Shown: positions 45,632 through 53,910 of the stretch, piece after piece
Position numbering within the stretch: position 1 is the stretch's first letter
How the letters are laid out: every line of letters starts with the position of its first letter
Notes under the pieces: generated by a model
The model's database searches: none
What the model was told of the DNA's origin: nothing
The model's input: the letters and a program-made list of their open reading frames with translations, nothing else
Origin: an uncultured Thiotrichaceae bacterium
Lineage (GTDB): Bacteria > Pseudomonadota > Gammaproteobacteria > Thiotrichales > Thiotrichaceae
DNA: 64,000 bases
NCBI GenBank assembly: GCA_937925855.1
Contig: CALAMO010000031.1
Coordinates: 1-64,000, forward strand
Reading direction: 5' to 3'
Made by a program: the position numbers and the translations under genes

Positions 45632-46480
45632 TCAGACCTGACTAAAGCGCAGCAGTAAAACCCCGCTAATCGCCAACAATACTGCAACAACCTTCTGCCA
45701 ACTCAGGCGCTCACCCAATACCAACACACCCAACAGCATCGCAAAAATAATACTGGTCTCACGCAGGGCGGTTACCAGCGCAATCGGTGCAGACATAAAC
45801 GCCCATACCACCAACGCATAAGCAGCAAAGGAGGCACCGCCACCGCCCAGCGTCAGCTTCCATTCCGTCGTGAACAACTGGCACATTAAACCAGGGCGCT
45901 TGTTATAAACATACACCGCCCACACTGCAGCATTCATACCAGAGCCAACAATATAATAGCCCAGTGCATTACCCGCCACTCTGGCTCCTAAACCATCCAC
46001 TATCGAATAACCCGCAATAAAGCCACCGGTGATTAGCGCCAGCAGCGCGGCCTTATGATTAAACAGGCCGCTGCTTTGTTTCAGCAGCGCCAAACTAATA
46101 ATCGCACAGCCAATGAACGCCACCGCCAACAGCTCAACCGTGCTTAAAGCCACACCCAGAGCACCGAGCGAAATCAGGGTTACCAATAGCGGAGCTACCC
46201 CACGCGCCATTGGGTAAACCTGACTCAGATCACCAATCTTATACGCATTCAACAGAAACCACTGATAGCCCGTATGCAGTAACATCGTCGCGACCAAATA
46301 AGGCCAGGCATCCAGATTTGGCAGCTCAGCAAATGGAACCATCAACAGCGCCAGCGGCATATGACCCAGCACCACCGCGCTCATACTGAGCATTTTATCG
46401 TCGGCTTTTTTAACCAGAAAATTCCAGCTGGCATGCAACAACGCCGCCAGCAAAACCACCAACATAACGGTGGTAGACAT
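45632..46480 (-). CDS. EamA family (DMT superfamily) transporter
   Basis: A 282-residue product from the ATG at 46480; the longer frame to 46525 runs inside queF. It has about ten membrane helices; LHASWNFLVKKADDK and VYPMARGVAPLLVTL are typical of this branch. The start codon overlaps the queF stop (TAATG), so it is coupled to queF. Substrate unknown; a role in queuosine-precursor handling is only suggested by context. The stretch 45344-45631 upstream of the TPR gene holds no gene I would support. Confidence 0.83.
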   Translation of the reverse strand: MSTTVMLVVLLAALLHASWNFLVKKADDKMLSMSAVVLGHMPLALLMVPFAELPNLDAWPYLVATMLLHTGYQWFLLNAYKIGDLSQVYPMARGVAPLLVTLISLGALGVALSTVELLAVAFIGCAIISLALLKQSSGLFNHKAALLALITGGFIAGYSIVDGLGARVAGNALGYYIVGSGMNAAVWAVYVYNKRPGLMCQLFTTEWKLTLGGGGASFAAYALVVWAFMSAPIALVTALRETSIIFAMLLGVLVLGERLSWQKVVAVLLAISGVLLLRFSQV

Positions 46481-46965
46481 TAACCGCGTCCCCGATACCC
46501 CGGCACATCCTGTTCCGGCACCCACACCCCTTGCGGCACTGCGCCATGCTGGAAGAACACATCAATCGGGATACCGCCGCGTGGATACCAATAGCCTCCG
46601 ATGCGCAGCCACTTTGGATCAAGCTCCTCAACCAAACGCCGCGCAATGCTTACCGTACACGCCTCATGAAACGCCCCATGATTCCGAAACGCGCCCAGAA
46701 ATAACTTCAGCGATTTACTCTCCACCAATAACTTGCCCGGAATATAATCAATCATCAAATGGGCAAAATCCGGCTGACCGGTCATTGGACACAGCGACGT
46801 AAATTCCGGCGCCGTAAAACGCACCACATAATCAACGTCGGGTTCAGGGTTACTGACGGTTTCCAGTACCGCCTGCTCAGGGTCAGTCGGCAACTCGGTT
46901 GCGCTACCCAACTGCTTCAGGTCAGCATAAATAGATTGGTCGCTCATTGTGATTTTATCTGTCAT
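46480..46965 (-). CDS. queF: NADPH-dependent 7-cyano-7-deazaguanine reductase QueF (short form)
   Basis: A 161-residue tunnelling-fold enzyme that reduces preQ0 to preQ1 in queuosine synthesis. The catalytic Cys is in [14 protein letters not shown] (Cys59, or Cys53 if the second Met is the start), followed by [10 protein letters not shown] and FRNHGAFHE with the substrate-binding Glu. The length fits the short, unimodular QueF class rather than the 280-residue Escherichia coli form. The start may be at 46965 or 46947. The stop overlaps the EamA start. Confidence 0.93.
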   Translation of the reverse strand: MTDKITMSDQSIYADLKQLGSATELPTDPEQAVLETVSNPEPDVDYVVRFTAPEFTSLCPMTGQPDFAHLMIDYIPGKLLVESKSLKLFLGAFRNHGAFHEACTVSIARRLVEELDPKWLRIGGYWYPRGGIPIDVFFQHGAVPQGVWVPEQDVPGYRGRG

Positions 46966-47034
46966 TAAAAAAGCGCGATTATACGCCCGCTATTGAGGCT
47001 TTAAAGGGCAATGGTAACGTTTTTCCGGAAAAGT

Positions 47035-48174
47035 TTAATGGCCCGCCATCAACTCGCGCACAATTACCATTTTTTGAATATCACTGGTGCCCTCATAAAT
47101 CTGCGCGATACGCACATCACGATAAATCCGTTCCACCGGATAATCACTCAGATAGCCGTAGCCACCATGTACCTGTATCGCATCCGAGCACACCTTCTCC
47201 GCAATCTCTGAGGCAAACAGCTTCGCCATACACGCCTGTTTCAGACACGGCTCACCGGCATCCTTCATCCGTGCCGCATTAAGCACCATCAGATGTGCGG
47301 CTTCCAACTGCGTCGCCATATCCGCCAGCCGGAAACCCACGGCCTGATGCTGAATAATTGGCTTGCCAAAACTTTCGCGCACCTGCGCATAGGCCAGTGC
47401 GGCCTCATACGCCGCCCGCGCCATCCCCACGGCCTGCGCCGCGATGCCAATGCGCCCGCCTTCCAGATTACTCAGCGCGATACGGTAGCCATCGCCTTCA
47501 TTTCCCACTAAATGATCCGCCGGAATATGGCAGTTATCAAAGAAAATACTCGCGGTATCCGAACCATGCTGGCCCAGCTTGTCCTCGACTTTACTGACCT
47601 GATAACCCAGACTATCAGTGGGTACCACAAAAGCACTCAATCCCTTTTTACCGGCATTTTTATCCGTAACGGCAAACACGATAGCCACATCGCTGTTCTT
47701 ACCTGAAGTCACAAACTGCTTGCTGCCGTTGAGCACATAAGCATCGCCATCACGCTGCGCCGACAAACGAATCGCCGATGCGTCTGAACCGGCATGTGCC
47801 TCCGTCAGGCAAAAACAACCCAGCATGGCACCACTCGCCAGCGGGCGCAGATAACGTTGTTTCAGCAGATCACTGCCAAAGCGTTGCAGGATGGGACAGA
47901 CCAGGCCGTTGTTCACGCTCAGGATGGTGGAACAGGCACCGTCTGCGGCGGCCACTTCTTCTATCATCAAAGCTAAAGCAATGTAATCTGCACCTGCGCC
48001 TCCCCATTCTTCGGGTACCAATAGGCCATACATGCCTAACTCGCCCATTTCACGCAGTTCTTCGGTGGCGAAGCTGTGGGTTTTATCGCGAGCGGCTGCG
48101 CCGGGAAGCAGGCGGTTCTGGGCGAAGTCGCGGGCGGTGTCGCGGATTAATAACTGTTCTTGAGTTAGGTTCAT
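47035..48174 (-). CDS. Acyl-CoA dehydrogenase (short/branched-chain type)
   Basis: A 379-residue flavoprotein of the acyl-CoA dehydrogenase family, introducing the alpha-beta double bond into an acyl-CoA. CFCLTEAHAGSDAS binds FAD and substrate. The catalytic Glu is in QIYEGTSDIQK near the C-terminus, the butyryl/2-methylbutyryl/isobutyryl-type position. It lies downstream of the thiolase and the LiuR-like regulator on the same strand (68 bp gap), which suggests branched-chain or short acyl-CoA substrates. Confidence 0.9.
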   Translation of the reverse strand: MNLTQEQLLIRDTARDFAQNRLLPGAAARDKTHSFATEELREMGELGMYGLLVPEEWGGAGADYIALALMIEEVAAADGACSTILSVNNGLVCPILQRFGSDLLKQRYLRPLASGAMLGCFCLTEAHAGSDASAIRLSAQRDGDAYVLNGSKQFVTSGKNSDVAIVFAVTDKNAGKKGLSAFVVPTDSLGYQVSKVEDKLGQHGSDTASIFFDNCHIPADHLVGNEGDGYRIALSNLEGGRIGIAAQAVGMARAAYEAALAYAQVRESFGKPIIQHQAVGFRLADMATQLEAAHLMVLNAARMKDAGEPCLKQACMAKLFASEIAEKVCSDAIQVHGGYGYLSDYPVERIYRDVRIAQIYEGTSDIQKMVIVRELMAGH

Positions 48175-48242
48175 GTCGATTTCTTAATAGATTATGGGAG
48201 TGAACTTTGGCGGCGTCGAACCCCTACCCAATTCCACCAACC

Positions 48243-49430
48243 TCAAATAATTTCCACCGCCATAGCCACCGCCTCACCGCCACCAATACACAGCCCGGCC
48301 ACACCTTTCTTCAGCCCGCGCCGCTGTAACGCCGCCAGCAAGGTCACCACAATGCGCGCGCCGGAGGCCCCAATCGGATGACCCAAGGCACAGGCTCCAC
48401 CGTTCACATTCACCTTATCATGCGGCAGTTCCAAGTCATGCATCGCCGCCATCGACACGACAGCAAAGGCTTCATTCACCTCAAACAGATCCACCTCACT
48501 CGCTGCCCAGCCCGTCTTTGCCAGCACATTCTTCAGCGCACCCACCGGAGCCGTGGTAAACCACGCGGGTTCGTGGGCGTGGCTGGCGTGGGCGTGAATT
48601 TTCGCAATTGGCTGTAAGCCCTGCTTTTCCGCCTCACTCTGCCGCATCATCACCAGCGCGGCCGCACCGTCAGAAATTGAGCTGGAATTTGCCGCCGTCA
48701 CCGTACCGTCTTGGCGGAACGCCGCGCGCAACTGTGGAATCTTCTCCAGATTCGCTTTGGGTGGCTGCTCATCGGTATCAACCACCGTTTCGCCCTTGCG
48801 TGTTTTCACTGTCACCGCTGCAATTTCCGCTGCAAAATCACCGGCTGCAATCGCCCGCTGCGCCCGCTTGAGTGATTCAATCGCAAACTCATCCTGCGCT
48901 TCCCGGCTGAAGGCATATTTATCCGCTGTCGCCTCCGCAAACACGCCCATCAGACAGCCTTTGTCGTAAGCGTCTTCCAGTCCGTCAAGGAACATATGAT
49001 CCTTGACTTCACCATGACCCATGCGCATCCCACCGCGTGCTTTGGGTAACAGATACGGCGCACTGCTCATATTCTCCATGCCCCCAGCGACGACCACATC
49101 ATTTGTGCCTGCCAGCACAGTATCATGCGCCAGCATCACGGCTTTCATACCGGAGCCACACATTTTATTCACTGTGGTACAGCCCGCAGCCTGTGGGATG
49201 CCCGCGCCCAGGCTGGCCTGCCGTGCCGGTGCCTGACCCAGGCCTGCGGGTAACACACAGCCCATCAGGACTTCATTCACCGCATCGGCACTCACACCAC
49301 CACGCGCTAAAGCTGCCTTAATCGCCACTGCACCCAGCTCAGGCGCGGGCACATCGGCCAATACACCCTGAAATCCACCCATTGGGGTGCGGGCGCTGCC
49401 GACAATAACTACCGGATCGTTCTGACTCAT
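48243..49430 (-). CDS. Acetyl-CoA C-acetyltransferase (thiolase)
   Basis: A 395-residue thiolase from the ATG at 49430; a TTG at 49439 overlapping the regulator's stop (TTGA) is the alternative. The nucleophile is Cys91 in NKMCGSGMKA. NGGACALGHPIGASGAR holds the active-site His and VAGLCIGGGEAVAM the second Cys. It cleaves or forms acetoacetyl-CoA. The overlap with the MerR gene suggests a coupled operon (regulator, thiolase, acyl-CoA dehydrogenase). Confidence 0.92.
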   Translation of the reverse strand: MSQNDPVVIVGSARTPMGGFQGVLADVPAPELGAVAIKAALARGGVSADAVNEVLMGCVLPAGLGQAPARQASLGAGIPQAAGCTTVNKMCGSGMKAVMLAHDTVLAGTNDVVVAGGMENMSSAPYLLPKARGGMRMGHGEVKDHMFLDGLEDAYDKGCLMGVFAEATADKYAFSREAQDEFAIESLKRAQRAIAAGDFAAEIAAVTVKTRKGETVVDTDEQPPKANLEKIPQLRAAFRQDGTVTAANSSSISDGAAALVMMRQSEAEKQGLQPIAKIHAHASHAHEPAWFTTAPVGALKNVLAKTGWAASEVDLFEVNEAFAVVSMAAMHDLELPHDKVNVNGGACALGHPIGASGARIVVTLLAALQRRGLKKGVAGLCIGGGEAVAMAVEII

Positions 49431-49435
49431 CGTTC

Positions 49436-49867
49436 TCAATGTCCTTTGTTTTCAAGTTCGCGCAGGGTTTCCAGTGCGCGCTGTTCAATCTGTTCAATAT
49501 CCGCCAGGGACAGCGCTAATTCACTGCGCTGTAATTCCAGCGCCTGCCTGCGCTCATCCAGCTTTTCCAACAGGCGTTTAATCTGCCCGGATTCACCCGG
49601 GCTGGAATCATACATATCGAATAATTCCTTCACCTCCGCCAGCGAGCAGCCAATACGCTTACCGCGAATAATTAAGCGTAATCTTACCCGGTCGCGCTCG
49701 CTGTAGATACGTTTCTGGCCATCTCGCTGCGGCTCCAGCAAGCCCGATTCTTCGTATAAACGCAAGGCACGCGGCGTGACCTCAAATTCTTTCGCTAAAT
49801 CGGAAATGGTATAACAGCCGCACCGCTCGGTCGCAGAGGGCTTTACTTCACAGGACGTAGTGTTCAC
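49436..49867 (-). CDS. liuR: MerR family regulator, LiuR-like
   Basis: A 143-residue MerR protein: helix-turn-helix YTISDLAKEFEVTPRALRLY, wing segment GQKRIYSERDRVRLRLI and a dimerising coiled coil (LLEKLDERRQALELQRSEL). There is no metal-binding Cys cluster at the C-terminus. The CGC near the N-terminus and the overall pattern fit LiuR, which controls leucine/isovalerate and branched-chain acyl-CoA genes. It is first in the operon with thiolase and acyl-CoA dehydrogenase. A dyad operator lies 20 bp upstream of the start, and the same sequence precedes icmF. Confidence 0.8.
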   Translation of the reverse strand: MNTTSCEVKPSATERCGCYTISDLAKEFEVTPRALRLYEESGLLEPQRDGQKRIYSERDRVRLRLIIRGKRIGCSLAEVKELFDMYDSSPGESGQIKRLLEKLDERRQALELQRSELALSLADIEQIEQRALETLRELENKGH

Positions 49868-49887
49868 AGCAGACAGGTTTCGCTTTC

Positions 49888-49909
49888 TTGACGTTAACGT
49901 AAGCGTAAG
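49888..49909 (-). promoter_or_regulatory. Candidate LiuR operator in front of the regulator gene
   Basis: The plus strand reads TTGACGTTAACGTAAGCGT at 49888-49906, with the perfect 10-bp palindrome ACGTTAACGT and a further CGTAAG half. The identical 19 bases occur at 55579-55597 before icmF. The spacing to the MerR gene start (about 20 bp) suits autoregulation. Confidence 0.7.
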
Positions 49910-50008
49910 TTACTGCATGCCACCCAGATTCGCAAGCCCCATTAGCTGCCGCTGTGAGGCAAAGGCCATACCCATGCAGCACTGTCTATGCGTGTGATTA
50001 AATTTTGA

Positions 50009-50761
50009 TTAAATGCGCATGCGATTAAAAACAATGCGGGGTAAGTGACGAATAATCATCATAATTAAGCGCCACTTACCCGGCACATAAGCCACCGCAA
50101 CACCTTGATTAATCGCTCGCACAATCTGCTCGGCAACGTCAGCAACCGGTGCTAATTTCATGCCTTGCTGCTTGAACGCTGCGGTCATTGGCGTATCAGT
50201 CGGGCCAGGTTTTAGCAGCACCACCTTAATCGCAGTGCCCGCAAAACGGTGTTGTAGCCCCTGAACATAGCGCTCCATCAGCCCTTTGGCCGCCCCATAA
50301 ATATAGTTAGATTGACGCCCACGGTCACCCGCCACAGATCCCAGAACGGCCAGCGTGCCTGCACCTGCCGCTTCCATTTTGGCCGCAAACGCCTCAGCAA
50401 ATAAGGCGGCAGAGACCGCGTTCACGTCCAGCACCGCCCGGCAGACTGCTAAATCAGACTGACAGTCCTGCTGCGGGGGTAACACCCCCTGGGCCAGCAA
50501 TACAATCGCCGCAGGTTGTGTCCCCCATGCCTGCCCAGCTAAGTCAGCAATACTGTCGGTTTGAGTAAAATCACCGCTCAGCACACGCAACACCACCGCC
50601 GGATTGCGCACCCGCAGATCGGCGGCCACGGCCTGGAGCCGCTCCACATTACGCCCGACCAGGACGATTTCAGCGGGAGCCTTTGCCAGCCAAAGGCGCA
50701 TACAATGCACCGCAATCGCAGAATTGGCGCCAATAACAATTATTTTGCTGAGTTCACTCAC
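50009..50761 (-). CDS. dprE2: DprE2-like SDR reductase (polyprenylphosphoryl-2-keto-ribose reductase)
   Basis: A 250-residue SDR from a GTG at 50761, preceded by AAGGGG at 6 bp; a longer frame from TTG at 50836 overlaps the previous gene. VIGANSAIA is the cofactor loop and YGAAKGLMERY holds the catalytic Tyr and Lys; the C-terminus VPGKWRLIMMIIRHLP is membrane-interacting and DprE2-typical. In mycobacteria DprE2 reduces the 2-keto intermediate to decaprenylphosphoryl-arabinose. It is third in the strand order GtrA, DprE1, DprE2. Confidence 0.82.
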   Translation of the reverse strand: MSELSKIIVIGANSAIAVHCMRLWLAKAPAEIVLVGRNVERLQAVAADLRVRNPAVVLRVLSGDFTQTDSIADLAGQAWGTQPAAIVLLAQGVLPPQQDCQSDLAVCRAVLDVNAVSAALFAEAFAAKMEAAGAGTLAVLGSVAGDRGRQSNYIYGAAKGLMERYVQGLQHRFAGTAIKVVLLKPGPTDTPMTAAFKQQGMKLAPVADVAEQIVRAINQGVAVAYVPGKWRLIMMIIRHLPRIVFNRMRI

Positions 50762-50828
50762 ATCATGCCCCTTAATATTTACCAGGAGCCTGTCCAACAA
50801 CAGACTGCCCAAACGTAGAAGTAATGGC

Positions 50829-52136
50829 CTAATCAATTAAGCGCCGCGCTAAGGCAGATTGAATACCCGGATCGCGATACGCCAGAAACGCGGATAATTC
50901 AGGATACCCCGCCGCAAACAAACGGCGCGGCATCCGGGCATCTTTTGCTGGATACAGCCGCCCCCCACATTCGCTGACTATGCCGTCCAGCTGTGCAAAT
51001 AAACGCTGGGTGCGCTGCTGACGATTGGGAAAATCCAGCGCCAGTGTCACGCCCGGCATCGGAAAACTCAGCATGCCCGGCGCTGTGCGCGACCCAAATG
51101 TTTTCAGCACTGACAAAAATGAGCCCTCATCAGCCCGTGCAATCACATCAAGCATCTGCTTAAGCGCCAATGCACCGTCCGCTGGCGGAATAACGCATTG
51201 ATACTGATAAAAACCCCGGCGACCATACAGCCTGTTCCAGTGCTGTACATTATCCAACGGGTAAAAGAACGACGTGTAGTGCTGTATTTGCTGGCTTTTT
51301 TTACGCTGGTTAGCATGGAAATACAGCTGGTTAAAACACCGCAAAGACAGCTTATTAATCAATGAGAACGGCGGCGTAAACGGCACATTGCGCAGAGCAC
51401 CACCCGACGACGGTAGGGGCGGACAGCTATCCGCTGCGATGGGCGGACTGTGATTGGCTTTGATAAAAACCCCTCGGCCCTGCTGACCGGCTAAACAGTC
51501 AACCCAGGACACCGAATAGGCAAATTCCTTTTCAGCTTGCGCACTCAGGGCAAAAAATTCGTTCAGGTTATGATAAACGCAGGTCTCTACATTCAGCCAG
51601 ACACTGCGCACGGGCTGTAACTGCAGCTCCACTAGCGTAATCAGCCCGGTGAGACCGAGTCCTCCAACCGTCGCCCGGAACCAGTCAGTAGCCTGCTCAG
51701 GCCCGCAGTCAATCACTTCGCCATCGGTGCGTAATAAGCGAATCGCACTAACATGATCGCCAAAAGAACCCGCGACATGATGATTTTTACCATGGACATC
51801 GTTCGCGATAGCGCCACCCACCGTGACAAATTGCGTGCCCGGCGTAACTGCCAAAGCCCAGCCGCGTGGCATCAACAGGCGCTGAATGTCTTTAAGCAAA
51901 ACCCCGGCCTCACAGCACAGGCGGCCCGTTTGTTCATCAAACGCTATAAAGCCATCCAACCCAGTGGTTTGCCACAGCACGCCGCCCGGATTCAGGCACA
52001 CATCCCCATAACTGCGGCCCATTCCAAAAGCAATACCCCGCCCCAGCGGTTTATCAGCACGGTGTAACTCAGCGCGGCTGAGTGCACGCACTGTATGGGG
52101 TAGCGGCGTCAAGCCTCCCCAAGAGGCGACCTTCAA
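50829..52136 (-). CDS. dprE1: DprE1-like FAD-binding oxidase (polyprenylphosphoryl-ribose 2-epimerase subunit)
   Basis: A 435-residue vanillyl-alcohol-oxidase-fold flavoprotein. GMGRSYGD (residues 38-45) and VTVGGAIANDVHGKNHH (104-120) are FAD-binding motifs of DprE1, and LYPAKDAR (394-401) holds the active-site Lys (Lys398). The position matching the mycobacterial drug-target cysteine (GWNIC-VDFP from memory) is Ala367 in GVTLALDFP. It would oxidise the ribose 2-OH of a polyprenyl-phosphoribose. The start is TTG at 52136 overlapping the GtrA stop (TTGA). Confidence 0.87.
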   Translation of the reverse strand: MKVASWGGLTPLPHTVRALSRAELHRADKPLGRGIAFGMGRSYGDVCLNPGGVLWQTTGLDGFIAFDEQTGRLCCEAGVLLKDIQRLLMPRGWALAVTPGTQFVTVGGAIANDVHGKNHHVAGSFGDHVSAIRLLRTDGEVIDCGPEQATDWFRATVGGLGLTGLITLVELQLQPVRSVWLNVETCVYHNLNEFFALSAQAEKEFAYSVSWVDCLAGQQGRGVFIKANHSPPIAADSCPPLPSSGGALRNVPFTPPFSLINKLSLRCFNQLYFHANQRKKSQQIQHYTSFFYPLDNVQHWNRLYGRRGFYQYQCVIPPADGALALKQMLDVIARADEGSFLSVLKTFGSRTAPGMLSFPMPGVTLALDFPNRQQRTQRLFAQLDGIVSECGGRLYPAKDARMPRRLFAAGYPELSAFLAYRDPGIQSALARRLID

Positions 52137-52546
52137 GTCAGCGCTACCGATTTAAAAACAAAATGTTTATCCAGCTGGTATTTCAGTAGATAGCCTGCGC
52201 TCAGGCCCAATACCGCACCGACATAACGCATCACCGGCGTGCCAAATACATAGTGAAAGCCCAACTCAACGACCCAGAACAAGCAAGTGGTTATGCCTCC
52301 CATCAGGCTATACAACAAAAAAGTCTGCCCATTTTCCAACGCGCTGGCAGCCTGAAAACCAAAGATATAGCGCTTATCCAACCCGTATTTACTGACCAGC
52401 CCAGCCACCGTACCCGCCAACATCGCGCCAAACAGCGCGGCAGAACCTAGCACGGCAGAGAAAAACCGCAGAGTCAGCTCCTGTACAAGCAGGTTTGCTA
52501 GAATAGCGAGCACAGCCAGCACGCAATAGATGATGGCACGTTGCAT
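52133..52546 (-). CDS. GtrA-like membrane protein (flippase-type)
   Basis: A 137-residue protein from the ATG at 52546, preceded by GGAAAG; the open frame goes on to 52768 but overlaps the divergent UbiA gene. Four membrane helices of the GtrA family (PF04138-type) are clear, with YLLKYQLDKHFVF at the C-terminus. In mycobacteria a GtrA-family protein (Rv3789) is encoded beside dprE1/dprE2 and has been proposed to flip or organise decaprenylphosphoryl-arabinose. The same neighbourhood here supports a related role. It is coupled to dprE1. Confidence 0.8.
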   Translation of the reverse strand: MQRAIIYCVLAVLAILANLLVQELTLRFFSAVLGSAALFGAMLAGTVAGLVSKYGLDKRYIFGFQAASALENGQTFLLYSLMGGITTCLFWVVELGFHYVFGTPVMRYVGAVLGLSAGYLLKYQLDKHFVFKSVALT

Positions 52547-52589
52547 TAGCAGAACTTTCCTTATAATTAAAATAATTCCAACGATAAGT

Positions 52590-53468
52590 ATGAATAATAT
52601 ACCGAGAAGTAGCCCGCTGCCAACACAGATCGAAAGTGCCATCACACTTTTGCGTCCTAAGCAATGGGTGAAAAATGCGTTTGTGCTGGCCCCACTGCTC
52701 TTCACCGGTACCTTTCTCGATATCGTTGCCGTCACCCATGCCTTGCTGGCGCTAATATTGTTTTGCATCGCCTCATCAGCAACTTATATTGTAAACGACT
52801 GGCATGATATTGAGCACGACAGACGCCATCCGATCAAAGCAAAAACACGACCGCTAGCCGCCGGTACGGTTACCCCCTCCGTGGCTTTTTGCATTTTAAG
52901 CACGCTATATGGTGTGCTACTCGCCTCCTGGTTTATCTTCCCAGATGTGCTCTTAGTCATTAGCGCCTATGCCATACTCAATCTTGCCTATACCCGGCTG
53001 CTGAAACACCAACCCGTGATTGATATTTTTGTGATCGCAACGGGCTTTGTCCTCAGGGTCTATGCCGGTGCAGTTGCCCTGGCGGTTCCCGTCTCCGCCT
53101 GGATGTTTATCACGACTTTATGCCTCGCACTGTACCTTGCTGCGGCGAAACGCCTACAGGAATTAAAGCATAGCGGAGCCAATAGCCGACTAGTACTCCA
53201 GCACTATTCGGTGCAACTCGTCGAGCGCTACGCAGAAATGGCGGCGATGAGCGCGCTGGTTTTTTACAGTATGTTTGTGCTGTCTTCCCGACCAGAGCTG
53301 GTGCTGACCATTCCGCTGGTGCTGTTTGGTCTGTTTCGGTACTGGTATGTATTAGAGATTCAGGATGGCAGCGAATCACCGACAGAGCTACTCTTGGATG
53401 ATTGGCCTTTGCTGTTAACCGTGCTGAGCTGGGTCGGGTTTTGTGTTTTTACCCTGTGGCCCGCCTAG
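52590..53468 (+). CDS. UbiA-family polyprenyl-phosphate phosphoribosyltransferase (DPPR synthase-like)
   Basis: A 292-residue membrane protein from the ATG at 52590. The metal/diphosphate motif NDWHDIEHDRRHPIKAKTRP (residues 69-88) is the form found in Rv3806c-type enzymes, which transfer 5-phosphoribose from PRPP to polyprenyl phosphate. About nine membrane helices follow; AAKRLQELKHSGANSR is the second conserved loop. Only 43 bp separate its start from the divergent GtrA start. It is 10 bp upstream of the PAP2-like gene. A quinone prenyltransferase role is less likely given the motif and context. Confidence 0.85.
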   Translation: MNNIPRSSPLPTQIESAITLLRPKQWVKNAFVLAPLLFTGTFLDIVAVTHALLALILFCIASSATYIVNDWHDIEHDRRHPIKAKTRPLAAGTVTPSVAFCILSTLYGVLLASWFIFPDVLLVISAYAILNLAYTRLLKHQPVIDIFVIATGFVLRVYAGAVALAVPVSAWMFITTLCLALYLAAAKRLQELKHSGANSRLVLQHYSVQLVERYAEMAAMSALVFYSMFVLSSRPELVLTIPLVLFGLFRYWYVLEIQDGSESPTELLLDDWPLLLTVLSWVGFCVFTLWPA

Positions 53469-53478
53469 GAACGCCATT

Positions 53479-53907
53479 ATGACCTGGGATTACTTATTGG
53501 CACCGGCTGCCGCCTGGCTCATGGCGGGCACCCTCAAATTCCTCATTAATAGCCTGCGCGCCCACCGCTGGGCCTTTGACCAAATAGGCTACGGCGGTTT
53601 ACCCAGTAATCACAGCGCCATCGTCAGCGCCACCTTAACCTTAATCGCCTTGAAAGAAGGCATCCAGCACCCGGCCTTTGGCAGCGCGCTTACGCTGGCG
53701 GTTATTGTCATTATGGATGCCCATAGTTTGCGCCGGCAGATTGGCGCACAGGCCGCCGTCATTAATCAGCTGACTCGCCTCCACGCGGAGTACACCGCCC
53801 CGCCACTGCGAGAGCGCGTCGGGCACAGCCGCACAGAAATCCTGGCAGGGATTAGCAGCGGCATTGTAACCGCTTTGGTACTCTATTATGGGTCGTGGGC
53901 AGCGTAA
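53479..53907 (+). CDS. Divergent PAP2-like membrane phosphatase
   Basis: A 142-residue product from the ATG at 53479 (AGGAA upstream); an earlier in-frame ATG at 53443 lies inside the UbiA gene. It belongs to the divergent PAP2 family: KFLINSLRAHRWAFDQIGYG, GLPSNHSAIVSA with the catalytic Ser-His pair and HSRTEILAG near the C-terminus. In context it would remove the 5-phosphate from polyprenyl-phosphoribose-5-phosphate before epimerisation by DprE1/DprE2. It sits between the UbiA-like gene and the GT-C gene. Confidence 0.82.
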   Translation: MTWDYLLAPAAAWLMAGTLKFLINSLRAHRWAFDQIGYGGLPSNHSAIVSATLTLIALKEGIQHPAFGSALTLAVIVIMDAHSLRRQIGAQAAVINQLTRLHAEYTAPPLRERVGHSRTEILAGISSGIVTALVLYYGSWAA

Positions 53908-53910
53908 TCT

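Noticed and set aside
45481-45690. 69-codon minus-strand frame with a C-terminus that looks somewhat protein-like (PYGYAARLMHNNLGG)
   Set aside because: It overlaps the EamA gene by 59 bp in another frame, has no good start and no family I recognise; a gene remnant is possible but unsupported.
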